A DNA stretch of 64,000 nucleotides from Fictibacillus norfolkensis. Its GTDB lineage: Bacteria; Bacillota; Bacilli; Bacillales; Fictibacillaceae. A program made the position numbers and the translations under genes. Positions 34,657 through 43,383 of this stretch are shown one piece after another. The stretch spans positions 1-64,000 of the forward strand of contig NZ_JACSQM010000005.1 of the NCBI RefSeq assembly GCF_014836645.1, read 5' to 3'. The notes beneath the pieces are model-generated. The model saw only the letters and a program-made list of their open reading frames with translations. It was not told the DNA's origin and did not search any database. Each line of letters opens with the position of its first letter. Positions within the stretch are counted from its first letter, which is position 1.

Positions 34657-35931
34657 TCATTCTTGTGCTTCACGTGCTCTATTCCAAGAAAGTTGAAATT
34701 CACGCAACAGCTGCTGTCGTGTTAGTTGCTTACCTACATACATCTGCATGGCAGATCCGAACTCTTCTTTCACCCCTGCGGGAAAACCGCTCCAGTTGGC
34801 ATCCAACGTGTTGCCTTTTTTGTACGCGGCTATCGTCTCTTTAGCAAGTGGACCTAAGTCATCCGTTTTAATGTTTTTGAAAACCGGGATGAACTTAAAA
34901 CGCTCGGTGATGAATGTTTGCCCTTTTTCCGAACTCACCATCCAGTTTAAAAATTGCTTCGCTTCTTTTTTATCTGATGAATCTGCCTTCTTGTTCACGA
35001 CCCAATAGTTCGGCACGCTCACCACAAGCTGGTCTGTCGGCTCGTCGTTAATCGGTATCGGCATGAAAGCAACATCCAGATCAGGAGCACGCTCATCGAT
35101 CATCGGCTGAATCCAGTTTCCTTGCAGAATCATCGCGGCTTTTTCTTTTGTGAAAAGATCCACTTCCATGTTGTAATCCGTCGTTAAAGGATCGGCGTTT
35201 CCGTATTCCAGCGTCACATCCAATAGATCAATTACATCAGAAAACAAGGGATTATCCGGGATTTGCATTTCACCTGCATTCAACTTTTTTATAAAAGCAT
35301 CAGGATCTTTCTGTCTCGCAAAAGCCACGTTTAATAAGTGGACACCGAGCTTCCAGTCCTCGTAGTAACCGGTTGCGAACGGGGTGATTCCTTTTTGCTC
35401 TAGCGTTGACGCCGCCTTTTTTAACTCTGAAAGTGTTTCTGGTACTTGCTCAATTCCTGCCCGTTGAAACAGCTGCTTATTGTAAATAAAGCCATAGCCT
35501 TCTAAGTTCATAGGCATTCCGTACACGTTTCCGTCCATCTTAATCGCGTCAAGCGTACCTGGATAGGCATCCTTAATCCACCGCTCTTTTGACAAATCTT
35601 CTAGGTACGGCCGCCACGTCTCAGCATTTCCATACCCCGTGTTTGTAAAAATGTCCGGTCCCCTACCTGAAGCGAGTTCTGCTTTTAAGTCGGAATAATC
35701 ATCAGCCGCTCCTCCGACCGTACGAATCCGTATATCAATCTCAGGATTTTCTTTTTCATAGACTTTCGCAAGCTCTTCAAATTCAGAGGCGATCTCTACT
35801 TTCGGATTTCGGATATCAAGAACAACCTTTTTCTCTATCTTAGCTTGTTTTTGGGGCCGCGAATCACTTTCTTTCTGACAGCCCACGAGAAGAATCGCTA
35901 TCATCCCAATGGTTACATAATGCTTTTTCAT
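34657..35931 (-). CDS. Extracellular sugar-binding lipoprotein (orphan)
   Basis: About 424 residues. The signal peptide ends in a lipobox (ILLVGCQ; Cys near 18), so the protein is lipid-anchored outside the membrane. The rest is a family 1 extracellular solute-binding protein of the type that binds oligosaccharides, for example SGRGPDIFTNTGYG, VYGMPMNLEGYGFIYNK and AAMILQGNW. No ABC permease genes are linked, as they would be in an uptake system. It is the third gene of a unit with a YesM-type kinase and YesN-type regulator and lies next to sacB-levB. I infer that it senses sucrose or fructan fragments for the kinase. The start at 35931 is chosen for the signal peptide; a GTG 15 bases upstream is possible. 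Confidence 0.85.
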   Translation of the reverse strand: MKKHYVTIGMIAILLVGCQKESDSRPQKQAKIEKKVVLDIRNPKVEIASEFEELAKVYEKENPEIDIRIRTVGGAADDYSDLKAELASGRGPDIFTNTGYGNAETWRPYLEDLSKERWIKDAYPGTLDAIKMDGNVYGMPMNLEGYGFIYNKQLFQRAGIEQVPETLSELKKAASTLEQKGITPFATGYYEDWKLGVHLLNVAFARQKDPDAFIKKLNAGEMQIPDNPLFSDVIDLLDVTLEYGNADPLTTDYNMEVDLFTKEKAAMILQGNWIQPMIDERAPDLDVAFMPIPINDEPTDQLVVSVPNYWVVNKKADSSDKKEAKQFLNWMVSSEKGQTFITERFKFIPVFKNIKTDDLGPLAKETIAAYKKGNTLDANWSGFPAGVKEEFGSAMQMYVGKQLTRQQLLREFQLSWNRAREAQE

Positions 35932-35969
35932 GTTTCGTGGAATCACCCCTTTCTCTATAAAATCCCAGC

Positions 35970-37112
35970 TTACAATTTTTCACCATTTCGAAACTCAAAC
36001 GGTGTTATACCCACTTCTTTTTTAAAAAGCTTAGAAAAGTATTTTTCATCTTGATACCCGAGCATCGTCGAGATCGAAAAGATGCTTTCGTCACTTTCCT
36101 TCAACCAACATTTCGACTGTTCAATCCTCAATTTTGTTATATATTTCGATAACGTCATGCCCATTTCTTGTTTGAATTTACGAGAGATATGCTCCCGGCT
36201 GAAAAAGAACCGGTTCGCTAGTCTTTCTAAACTCATATCTTCCATATAGTATGTTTCAACATACGAAATAATATCGTTCATGCGCTGTTTCGCTTCAAGT
36301 TCGTCCAATCGCTGAATCGATCGGTAGTTCTGGTTTTCCAGCTCACATTGAAGATCGTTATATTTTTCGTGAATCTCTTGAAGTGACTGCAGCTCGCACT
36401 TTACGAGGCGCACCGGAATATCGAGCTCACGGCTTAAACTCTCTTCTACCAAAAACCACTCTTCCGGCAAGGTGATGAGCACACTTTGGTTGCTGTCATC
36501 CGGCAGCATTACAGCATTGCCGATCTCCTGCTCCACCAACTCATCAGCCAGTTTTTCGATAAAAGGCGCAGGCTGCTGCATTTGATAGAACGTTAATAAT
36601 GTAAAATCATATCTTTCAGATTGTGGCAGGTTAGAAGCGATATAATCGAGGTCTGCCGGCTCACCGAGACAAGCTGCTAAAACCGTTTGACTCCATCGAA
36701 TCTTGACCGCGTCCTCTTGGTACAAACGAGACTTTCTTTCCTCATCATAAGCCACAACTGCTTTTTTTAGCACGTTGTTAAACGCCTCATCCTCAACCGG
36801 TTTTAATAAATAATCGAAGCTGTTATGCTGGATGGCTTTTCTCATAAACTGATAATCATCGTAACCCGTGATCAAGACCACTTTGCCCTCGTACGAGATG
36901 GAATCCAGCCACTCGATCAGATCCAAGCCACTCATGCCAGGCATCTTTATATCTGTAAAAATAATCTCCGGCTGCTCTTTTTCAATAACCTTCTTCGCTT
37001 CGTTTCCGTTTGCTGCTTCCAAAAGCTCTGTTATCCCGTGTTCATCCCATTTCCCAATATAGCGAATCACATCGCGGACATTGAACTCATCGTCAGCTAT
37101 CAACACCTTCAT
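35970..37112 (-). CDS. Response regulator with AraC-type DNA-binding domain (YesN-like)
   Basis: About 380 residues. The N-terminal receiver domain (1-115) has VLIADDEFNVRD, IIFTDIKMPGMSG (phosphorylatable Asp near 55) and LLKPVEDEAF. A middle region of unknown fold precedes two AraC helix-turn-helix motifs at the C-terminus (SLERLANRFFFSREHISRKFKQ and ISTMLGYQDEKYFSKLFKK). The ATG at 37112 follows AGGG. Its gene starts 24 bases after the kinase stop, within the same operon. Likely target is its own operon or sacB-levB downstream (inferred from position). Confidence 0.92.
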   Translation of the reverse strand: MKVLIADDEFNVRDVIRYIGKWDEHGITELLEAANGNEAKKVIEKEQPEIIFTDIKMPGMSGLDLIEWLDSISYEGKVVLITGYDDYQFMRKAIQHNSFDYLLKPVEDEAFNNVLKKAVVAYDEERKSRLYQEDAVKIRWSQTVLAACLGEPADLDYIASNLPQSERYDFTLLTFYQMQQPAPFIEKLADELVEQEIGNAVMLPDDSNQSVLITLPEEWFLVEESLSRELDIPVRLVKCELQSLQEIHEKYNDLQCELENQNYRSIQRLDELEAKQRMNDIISYVETYYMEDMSLERLANRFFFSREHISRKFKQEMGMTLSKYITKLRIEQSKCWLKESDESIFSISTMLGYQDEKYFSKLFKKEVGITPFEFRNGEKL

Positions 37113-37135
37113 CTTCGTTTCCCTACTTTCTGTCA

Positions 37136-38914
37136 CTAAACTGTGGGCTCATCGCTTAGCTCTTTTGGAATGACGATCGTCACCGAAAAACCTTGTCCAT
37201 TCGGCTGATCCACAAGGAAATCAGCTCGTGTCCCATAGTTTAGAATCAGTCGCTGATATATATTTTTCAGTCCGATATGCTCGTTTACAGGGGTACCTTC
37301 TGATGTTGATCGGTAAATGTTTTCTTGTAAATGCTCTAAATCGCTAGCTGTGATTTCAGGTCCATCATTATTTTTAACAACAAGATAGAGAGAATCACCT
37401 TTCACCTCGCCTGTTACCGTCAGTTGCGCTTCGTAATACCCCTCTTCATACACATGCTTGAAAAAATTTTCAACGAGCGGTTGTAAGGTCATACTTGGAA
37501 TCCTACTCTCTAGGACCTCATCACTAAACTCCAGCGAATAATGAAGTTCTTTTCCAAATCGTGCCTGTTGCAGATTGAGGTAAGCCTTCATATAATCCAC
37601 TTCATTCTGCACGCTCATCCACTGGTTCGCTTGCATGGAATAACGCATCATCTTAGACAGCGACGTTATCAGTCCATACACTTGCGGAGACTTGGAACGA
37701 AGCGCCACCGCTCCGATCGATTGCAAGGCATTGAACAAAAAGTGTGGGTTCACTTGTGACTTCAACGCGCGAAACTGATTTCTTCGATTCTCGATTTCCA
37801 ATTTATATTCACGATTAATATGAAGATTGATCCGATCCGTCATGTCTTTAATATGTCGTTCCAAGTGCCCGATCTCATCTTGCCGCCCTTTCTCGAAAGG
37901 GATCTCGATATGTCCCCCTTCAATCCTCCGCACCTTCTCACTAAGTTCCCGAATCGGCCGAGAAATTTTATATGAGATGAAACTGATCATGAGTAGACCT
38001 AATAGGCCCACACCAAGTCCGACGATGATATTGATCGTTGCGGTCTTCCGAACATCCCGGAACAACACGTCACTCGGCGTCTTTTTCACTAACTTCCAGC
38101 CTTCAACCGGTCCATTTAACGTCTTTGTTAACGATATTTCTTTATCTGTTGTGCCTTTTTGGATCCGACTTTGTAGGTCGGCCGGAACCCGCTTACCTAT
38201 TAATGAAGTATTCGTCGCATACATGATTTCGTTTTGATCATTGAGCAGATAAGCTGATGACCCGTTTTCTCCCGCTAAGTTACTCACGATTTTTGAATAC
38301 TCACCTAAACTGATGTCCATCGTCATGATTCCAAGAAACTTGTCAGACGGCACTTCCTTTATTTTATGATGAATGCTTAACACCTTCGTACGGTCTGACT
38401 CTGGAATGATCGCCGCATTGTTATAGTTTTTTATCACATGTGGCGGCTCGATCAGGTAATTTTTATTAGATTTAAACAATTGTTTAATGTGTTCTTGGTT
38501 CAATAGCTCGGGCTGCGGTTTTCTCGTACTAACCGTCGCATTATAAACGGTAAAAGACTCTTTTCCTTCATCTAAATAAAACCGCAGCTGGCGAATCTCA
38601 TTTCTTGTTAAGTAAAACGTCTCAATACTCTTCTCAACTGAATCCTGATCAAAATAGATCGAGTCTTCAAACTCCTCCGTAAAAATTCGGAACAGATCCG
38701 GATTTCGATACAAGATATACGGGAGGTTCACCATGTCATCAAAATACTGTTGGAGGTCTTCCGCATTCTTCTCCAGCTGCATCTTGCTGTTATTAAGTTC
38801 GTACTCCTCAACACTGTTCTTCGTATAAGCATATATAAGAAAAATCGTTAAAAAATACGGCACGATAATAAAACCCAGCAGCATGAGCAACAAACGGCTA
38901 TGTATACTTTTCAC
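37136..38914 (-). CDS. Sensor histidine kinase, YesM/LytS-like
   Basis: A 592-residue membrane kinase. An N-terminal helix (about 8-28), a Cache-like extracellular domain (about 30-285) and a second helix (about 288-310) precede HAMP (about 312-365). The His_kinase domain has NPHFLFNALQSIG (phosphoacceptor His near 386), and a HATPase_c domain fills the C-terminus. YesM-type kinases pair with YesN-type AraC regulators and often answer to sugar-binding proteins. The start codon is GTG, five bases after AAAGGAGGT. First gene of a three-gene unit. Upstream lie the phased arrays D1 and D2. Confidence 0.9.
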   Translation of the reverse strand: MKSIHSRLLLMLLGFIIVPYFLTIFLIYAYTKNSVEEYELNNSKMQLEKNAEDLQQYFDDMVNLPYILYRNPDLFRIFTEEFEDSIYFDQDSVEKSIETFYLTRNEIRQLRFYLDEGKESFTVYNATVSTRKPQPELLNQEHIKQLFKSNKNYLIEPPHVIKNYNNAAIIPESDRTKVLSIHHKIKEVPSDKFLGIMTMDISLGEYSKIVSNLAGENGSSAYLLNDQNEIMYATNTSLIGKRVPADLQSRIQKGTTDKEISLTKTLNGPVEGWKLVKKTPSDVLFRDVRKTATINIIVGLGVGLLGLLMISFISYKISRPIRELSEKVRRIEGGHIEIPFEKGRQDEIGHLERHIKDMTDRINLHINREYKLEIENRRNQFRALKSQVNPHFLFNALQSIGAVALRSKSPQVYGLITSLSKMMRYSMQANQWMSVQNEVDYMKAYLNLQQARFGKELHYSLEFSDEVLESRIPSMTLQPLVENFFKHVYEEGYYEAQLTVTGEVKGDSLYLVVKNNDGPEITASDLEHLQENIYRSTSEGTPVNEHIGLKNIYQRLILNYGTRADFLVDQPNGQGFSVTIVIPKELSDEPTV

Positions 38915-39066
38915 GCGCGACCTCCTTTACATGAAGTTTTTCCTATTATTGTGCAATCAAAACGAGGTTTGGATGTTTTAGTTGTTCGTAGTGGTGGGTG
39001 GTTTTGTGAGGATTTGGGGTATTGTGAGGATGAGCTTCGAGAAGTTTTCAGCAAGGTATTTTGAAT

Positions 39067-39171
39067 TGGACAGATTAAAGGGCTGAAATGGACAGATTGT
39101 ATTGGAGATTGGACAGATTGTGGGGCTAATTGGACAGATTAACCTTTGAATCCGACAGATTGCAGTCGCTG
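39067..39171. repeat. Phased 21-bp repeat array D1
   Basis: Cores TGGACAGATT start at 39067, 39089, 39110 and 39131, and CCGACAGATT at 39152. Steps are 22, 21, 21 and 21. On the plus strand most units read as heptapeptides starting TTG or ATG then Asp-Arg-Leu, but two units contain stop codons. No 36-bp leader is present. TTGTGAGGAT repeats at 39004 and 39022 just to the left. Confidence 0.82.
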
Positions 39172-39234
39172 ATAATAAATTCAGCCCGGGTGAAGACGCT
39201 TTTTCGGGGTGCATCCCCAGCTCTACAAGCACTT

Positions 39235-39360
39235 ACTGTCGACTTTCATGAAAATACTGTCCACTTTTTGAGTTTTACTGTCCACTTTCGATGAAATACT
39301 GTCCACTTTTACACATTTACTGTCCACTTCGGTACTTTTACTGTCCACTCCAGATTCATC
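39235..39360. repeat. Phased 21-bp repeat array D2, inverted relative to D1
   Basis: Cores ACTGTCSACTT start at 39235, 39256, 39277, 39298, 39319 and 39340, all exactly 21 bases apart. The core's reverse complement shares TGGACAG with array D1, so D1 and D2 form an inverted pair about 64 bases apart. On the minus strand D2 is fully open: six heptapeptides beginning GTG GAC AGT (VDS), ending in a stop just past the last unit. The gap between D1 and D2 holds a small GGGG/CCCC hairpin near 39206-39218. Confidence 0.87.
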
Positions 39361-39416
39361 CCTCTCTTAAACCCTATTTTTAACATCATTTTCGTTATTG
39401 CCACAAAACTAAAAAT

Positions 39417-39440
39417 AAGTTACCATTACAGGGGTAACTT
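39417..39440 (+). promoter_or_regulatory. Inverted repeat ahead of the PbuE-like gene
   Basis: AAGTTACC and GGTAACTT form a perfect 8-bp inverted repeat with an 8-base spacer, 25 bases before the start codon. It may be an operator or a leader hairpin. It contains ACCATTACA, which also occurs in the hairpin before deoD. Confidence 0.5.
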
Positions 39441-39464
39441 TTATATAAAAGAAGGTAGATATAT

Positions 39465-40637
39465 ATGAACAAACGTGTTTATTTGTTAACGATTGTTTCG
39501 TTCGTGGTTGGGATGGTCGAGTTGATCATCGGCGGCATCTTAGACCTGATTGCTGACGATCTTGGCGTTAGTCTCGGCAAGGCAGGCTTTCTGATCACGA
39601 TTTTCTCACTCGTGTTCGCCATCGCGGCACCTATCCTGCTTACGATGACTGCTCATATTGAAAGAAAGCGGCTAACGATCCTCTCATTATTTGTGTTCCT
39701 AGCCGGAAACGCACTCGTAATCGTGAGTCAGACGTATTCGATGCTGCTCATCGCTCGAATCCTATCCGCGGTCAGTGGTTCGTTGCTCGTTGTACTTTGT
39801 GTGACGATGGCGTCTAACATCGTGGAAGAAAAATACCGAGCTCGTGCGATCGGTGTTGTGTTTATGGGAATCAGTGCATCGCTCGTACTCGGCATACCGG
39901 TCGGCTTAATGCTCGGAAATGCGTTCGGCTGGCGCGCACCGTTCATCTTGATCACAGCACTTACCGTTTTATCCATACTCGGTGTGCATTTCTTTATGAA
40001 CCGTTTAGCTCCAAAACCTGCGATTCCGATCAGAGAACAGCTGCGCACATTAAAAAACAGACGGATCTTGTTTGCGCAGATCACGTCGTTTCTGTTCTTA
40101 GCTGGTCATCTGACGTTATACGGATATCTGACTCCGTTTTTAAAAATGGCGCTTGGACTTAACGGAACATGGGTGAGCATCGTATACTTAATATTCGGTG
40201 TCGCTGCCGTCTTTGGCGGTGGAATTGGCGGTATGCTTGCTGACAAGTTCGGCACAAAGCCTACGATTATAGGCGTTATTATTGTTTTTGCGGTTTCAAT
40301 CTTTATGATTCCATATACAACTTTTGCTTTTCCGTTATTTTTAGTGGTTATGGTCATTTGGAGCATGCTTAGCTGGGCGATCACGCCTGCGATGCAGAGC
40401 TATCTGATCGAGTCATCACCTGAAACGTCCGACATTCAGCAGAGTCTGAACAACTCTGCGCTTCATTTCGGGATCGCGTTCGGGTCCATGATCGGCGGAA
40501 TCGTGATTGAGAACGCATCTGTCGAAAACAACGCAACGGTCGGAGGACTGCTGATCATCTTAGCACTTGGAACCGCTGTGCTTTCCATGACAAAAAAAGC
40601 ACGCCGGCCCCGAGAATCTGCACATACTATTAGCTAG
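39465..40637 (+). CDS. MFS efflux transporter, PbuE-like
   Basis: A 390-residue 12-helix major facilitator protein. Segments VELIIGGILDLIADDL, IERKRLTILSLFVF, RARAIGVVFMG and QSYLIESSPETSDIQQS closely resemble B. subtilis PbuE (YdhL), a purine base/nucleoside efflux pump. The next gene, deoD, is a purine nucleoside phosphorylase, which supports a purine role. Other members of the group export arabinose or drugs, so substrate is inferred. AGAAGG precedes the ATG. I looked for a purine riboswitch upstream and did not see one. Confidence 0.82.
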   Translation: MNKRVYLLTIVSFVVGMVELIIGGILDLIADDLGVSLGKAGFLITIFSLVFAIAAPILLTMTAHIERKRLTILSLFVFLAGNALVIVSQTYSMLLIARILSAVSGSLLVVLCVTMASNIVEEKYRARAIGVVFMGISASLVLGIPVGLMLGNAFGWRAPFILITALTVLSILGVHFFMNRLAPKPAIPIREQLRTLKNRRILFAQITSFLFLAGHLTLYGYLTPFLKMALGLNGTWVSIVYLIFGVAAVFGGGIGGMLADKFGTKPTIIGVIIVFAVSIFMIPYTTFAFPLFLVVMVIWSMLSWAITPAMQSYLIESSPETSDIQQSLNNSALHFGIAFGSMIGGIVIENASVENNATVGGLLIILALGTAVLSMTKKARRPRESAHTIS

Positions 40638-40696
40638 GTTGCGAAAACTATGGCATGATGAAGGTAGAGAAATTTTTGGTAAGTTATCAATTCCTG

Positions 40697-40740
40697 AGGA
40701 GGTGAAACCATTACAATCGTAACGATGTAATGGTGAACAA
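40697..40740 (+). promoter_or_regulatory. Hairpin lodged between ribosome binding site and deoD start
   Basis: AGGAGGTGA (40697-40705) lies 35 bases before the deoD ATG, far too distant for normal use. Between them ACCATTACA (40707-40715) pairs with TGTAATGGT (40726-40734), and the stem extends through TCG/CGA to a TAA loop. Folding would bring the site to about 7 bases from the ATG. A weak GGTG (40732-40735) near the start is an alternative. Confidence 0.6.
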
Positions 40741-41454
40741 ATGAGTATTCATATCGGCGCAAAACAAGGTGAAATCGCAGAAAGCATCCTATTACCAGGG
40801 GATCCGCTTCGTGCAAAATATATTGCAGAAACATTTTTAGAAGACGTAACATGCTATAACGAAGTTCGAGGCATGCTTGGATTCACAGGAACATACAAAG
40901 GAAAACGCGTATCTGTTCAAGGGACAGGCATGGGGATTCCGTCGATCGGGATCTACACGAACGAATTGATCCGTGAATATGGCGTAAAAAACTTAATCCG
41001 CGTTGGTACGTGTGGCGCGATTCAACAAGACGTAAAAGTACGTGACGTAATCCTTGCGATGACAGCATCAACGGATTCTCGCATGAACCACTTGACGTTT
41101 CCTAACATCGACTTCGCACCTTGCGCGAACTTCGATCTTTTAAGAAAAGCATATGAAGCTGGAACGGCAAAAGGCTTAATGATCAAAGCTGGTAACGTGT
41201 TAACAGCTGACTTGTTCTACCGTGACAGCATGGATATCGTGAAAAAGCTTGCGGATAACGGTGTGTTAGCGGTTGAAATGGAAACAACTGCACTTTACAC
41301 GATCGCAGCGAAATACGGTGTGAACGCACTATCGATCTTAACAGTAAGTGACCACATCTTCACAGGTGAAGAAACAACATCTGAAGAGCGCCAAACAACG
41401 TTCAACGATATGATTGAGATGGCTTTGGAAGTTGTGAGTTCTGAAGAAAACTAA
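40741..41454 (+). CDS. deoD: Purine nucleoside phosphorylase, DeoD type
   Basis: A 237-residue hexameric-type purine nucleoside phosphorylase that cleaves purine (deoxy)nucleosides with phosphate. Family marks are [38 protein letters not shown] and [16 protein letters not shown]; the catalytic Asp is in [10 protein letters not shown]. Normal length. It follows the PbuE-like gene by 100 bases, with an unusual hairpin between the strong ribosome binding site and start codon. A terminator follows. Confidence 0.95.
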   Translation: MSIHIGAKQGEIAESILLPGDPLRAKYIAETFLEDVTCYNEVRGMLGFTGTYKGKRVSVQGTGMGIPSIGIYTNELIREYGVKNLIRVGTCGAIQQDVKVRDVILAMTASTDSRMNHLTFPNIDFAPCANFDLLRKAYEAGTAKGLMIKAGNVLTADLFYRDSMDIVKKLADNGVLAVEMETTALYTIAAKYGVNALSILTVSDHIFTGEETTSEERQTTFNDMIEMALEVVSSEEN

Positions 41455-41465
41455 AATAAAGATGC

Positions 41466-41497
41466 AAAAAGCTCAGAGTTGATTCTGGGCTTTTTTT
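41466..41497 (+). terminator. Terminator of deoD
   Basis: AGCTCAGA pairs with TCTGGGCT (one G-U) over a 6-base loop, followed by TTTTTTT. Confidence 0.85.
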
Positions 41498-41585
41498 GTA
41501 GACTTTTTTCTTACGCACTACATAGACCGCGTTCCATCTAACTTTGATACAATCATGTTAACGATCATAGATGAGGAGCCCTATA

Positions 41586-42155
41586 ATGAAAATCGAGCTA
41601 GAAATCATACCCAATGATTCTATTTCAGACGCGCCGGATGAAGGTGGCTATTTCCCTTTTGCCATCGATGGACCAAAGGAATATATTGTTGAGTGTTCTC
41701 TGATAAGTGAAGTGAATCCAGAAAAATTAACAACTCAGTGGATGCAGCAAATCAATCAATTTCCCATTTTCGTGATGGCAGAAATCTATCATGATCAGAG
41801 AAAAGAACTCGAGCAAGATTGTAACTTCCTACAAGTACACTTTGAAACCATTACGTCGGAAAAAAAGAATGATTGCTTTTATAAAATGAAGATTGAGAAC
41901 ACCGAACAATTCAGTGCTCTATTCCCTTACTTTTATGGAAATGGCAGTTCAAATAATCTTGTGTTATGGTCGCTGAAGCATGATGTATTTAGTTATGGAA
42001 AAAGGAAGTTTACAAATTCCTGTTATGACCGGGAAAAACAAACTGTTATCGTAAACATGAAAAGTACGAGCTGTGTTTTTTGGATCAGTTATGATGGGTC
42101 TAGTATTGTTGCAATAAGTAATGAAGTTATGTTTTCTTTAATGAACAATGAATAA
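41586..42155 (+). CDS. Hypothetical protein
   Basis: About 189 residues, soluble, acidic at the N-terminus and aromatic-rich toward the C-terminus. I recognise no family. GAGGAG lies 8 bases before the ATG at 41586; an ATG 15 bases upstream is in frame but overlaps that site. It stands alone. The 200 bases after it hold only the terminator of the convergent TrmB-type gene. Confidence 0.6.
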   Translation: MKIELEIIPNDSISDAPDEGGYFPFAIDGPKEYIVECSLISEVNPEKLTTQWMQQINQFPIFVMAEIYHDQRKELEQDCNFLQVHFETITSEKKNDCFYKMKIENTEQFSALFPYFYGNGSSNNLVLWSLKHDVFSYGKRKFTNSCYDREKQTVIVNMKSTSCVFWISYDGSSIVAISNEVMFSLMNNE

Positions 42156-42303
42156 GCAAAATTTGAGCACGGCAAAAAGGAACCCTTAATTTAAACCTAA
42201 TCAGCATCACCGCTTTGATTACTTTTATCTATGTTTGACCCATAAGATGTTCATTTTGACTAATAGGAATTGGCTTCCCCACAATCAGACTATAAAATGA
42301 AAT

Positions 42304-42360
42304 AAGGCTGACCTACCAAGATCACGTGAAGTGCTCTTTTGGGGTCAGCCCTACCTTTTT
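42304..42360. terminator. Terminator between convergent genes
   Basis: GGCTGACC and GGTCAGCC form an 8-bp stem with a 29-base internal region, followed by CTACCTTTTT on the plus strand. On the minus strand it lies directly after the TrmB-type stop codon. Confidence 0.6.
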
Positions 42361-43117
42361 AGTATCTCAACTTCATCAATACGCTCTTAATCTCTTCATC
42401 GTTCATCATTAGTTCCGAATGCTTCTCGGTAATCTTAGCTAACGCCACATCATGATAAAAGAACTCAATAAAAACTTTGATGAAAGGACGAGATTTGGTC
42501 TTTAATGCTTGCCAGCTCTGACTTTCCATCCCTGCAAAAATAACTTCCGTCTCATCGACCACCACGAGGCGAAACCGCTCTAGCGAATGATGCTCCTGCG
42601 CGGGAATCAACGTGTGCACATGGGACAGCGTAGACTCCAACTCTCCCACAACAAGAACTTCTACATCCACGCCCTGCTTTTCTTTTTCTTGCAGGATCGG
42701 TAGGATCTCTTGAATATCATCTTGCCAGCCAGAAACACGAATGGATTTCTCGGCCGTTTGCAGAAGCTGCTTCGTCTGTGCTCGAATCGACGAATCCACC
42801 TTCAGACTCCAAACGTGTTCATCGTAAAACTTTCGCTTCGATGTATTATTTTTGAGCTGCTCCACGTTTTGCTGAAATTCTGTTGTCAGCTTCTCGATCA
42901 CGATTGATAGCGGCAGCGCGGTATACAACTTCTTCTTCTCTGACACCGAATCCAGCACCATGCCTTTTTCGATCATGCGCGATAGCACTTCATATATCTT
43001 GGATTTCGGAACACCCGAGTATTTAACGATATTTGTCGCGTCCATCGGCTCCTCGCTTGACGCAAGAACCTCGAACACCTGACTTTCGTATTGTGAAAAA
43101 CCGAATTTTTGTAGCAT
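42359..43117 (-). CDS. TrmB-family transcriptional regulator
   Basis: A 252-residue protein. The N-terminal winged helix (about 1-85, KFGFSQYESQVFEVLASSEEPMDATNIVKYSGVPKSKIYEVL is the typical TrmB pattern, described here by its start and end at residues 4-45) is followed by a short coiled linker and a C-terminal effector domain with a phospholipase D-like fold (about 105-245). TrmB proteins bind sugars or other effectors and repress or activate transporters. No target is obvious beside it. It is monocistronic. Confidence 0.85.
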   Translation of the reverse strand: MLQKFGFSQYESQVFEVLASSEEPMDATNIVKYSGVPKSKIYEVLSRMIEKGMVLDSVSEKKKLYTALPLSIVIEKLTTEFQQNVEQLKNNTSKRKFYDEHVWSLKVDSSIRAQTKQLLQTAEKSIRVSGWQDDIQEILPILQEKEKQGVDVEVLVVGELESTLSHVHTLIPAQEHHSLERFRLVVVDETEVIFAGMESQSWQALKTKSRPFIKVFIEFFYHDVALAKITEKHSELMMNDEEIKSVLMKLRY

Positions 43118-43276
43118 GGTTCCTCCTAAAAATAGCCTCTTATCTTCTACAGCTATCTTAAAACAATTATGGCCGTACTGCTAGTCCTTGAAACGTTTCT
43201 TTTGGGGGCAATTTTTTGATTTGTTTTAATACCACCAATAGAATGTGTACCCACGATTTAGTTGCTTATATATGTA

Positions 43277-43313
43277 TAAAACCACTGTGAATTAACAATT
43301 CGCAGTGGTTTTT
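43277..43313 (-). terminator. Terminator downstream of the YezG-like immunity gene
   Basis: AAAACCACTG-t-GAATT pairs with AATTC-g-CAGTGGTTTT over a 3-base loop. The minus-strand tail is TTTTATACATATAT. It lies 70 bases beyond the last immunity gene. Confidence 0.7.
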
Positions 43314-43383
43314 GATCTAACTATTCTGAAGCAATTATTTACCCTGGGATTTGAATAATTACCTTATATATTCCATTAAATAT

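Noticed and set aside
38978..39232. Minus-strand frame with ICPIS repeats
   Set aside because: This is array D1 read in one frame. No ribosome binding site, and other frames are just as periodic.
4525..39360. CRISPR array interpretation of the phased repeats
   Set aside because: Units are 21 bp with 8-11 base cores, far shorter than CRISPR repeats and spacers, and no cas genes are present.
39361..39464. Purine riboswitch before the PbuE-like gene
   Set aside because: B. subtilis pbuE has one, but I found no purine-aptamer core here; only a short inverted repeat.
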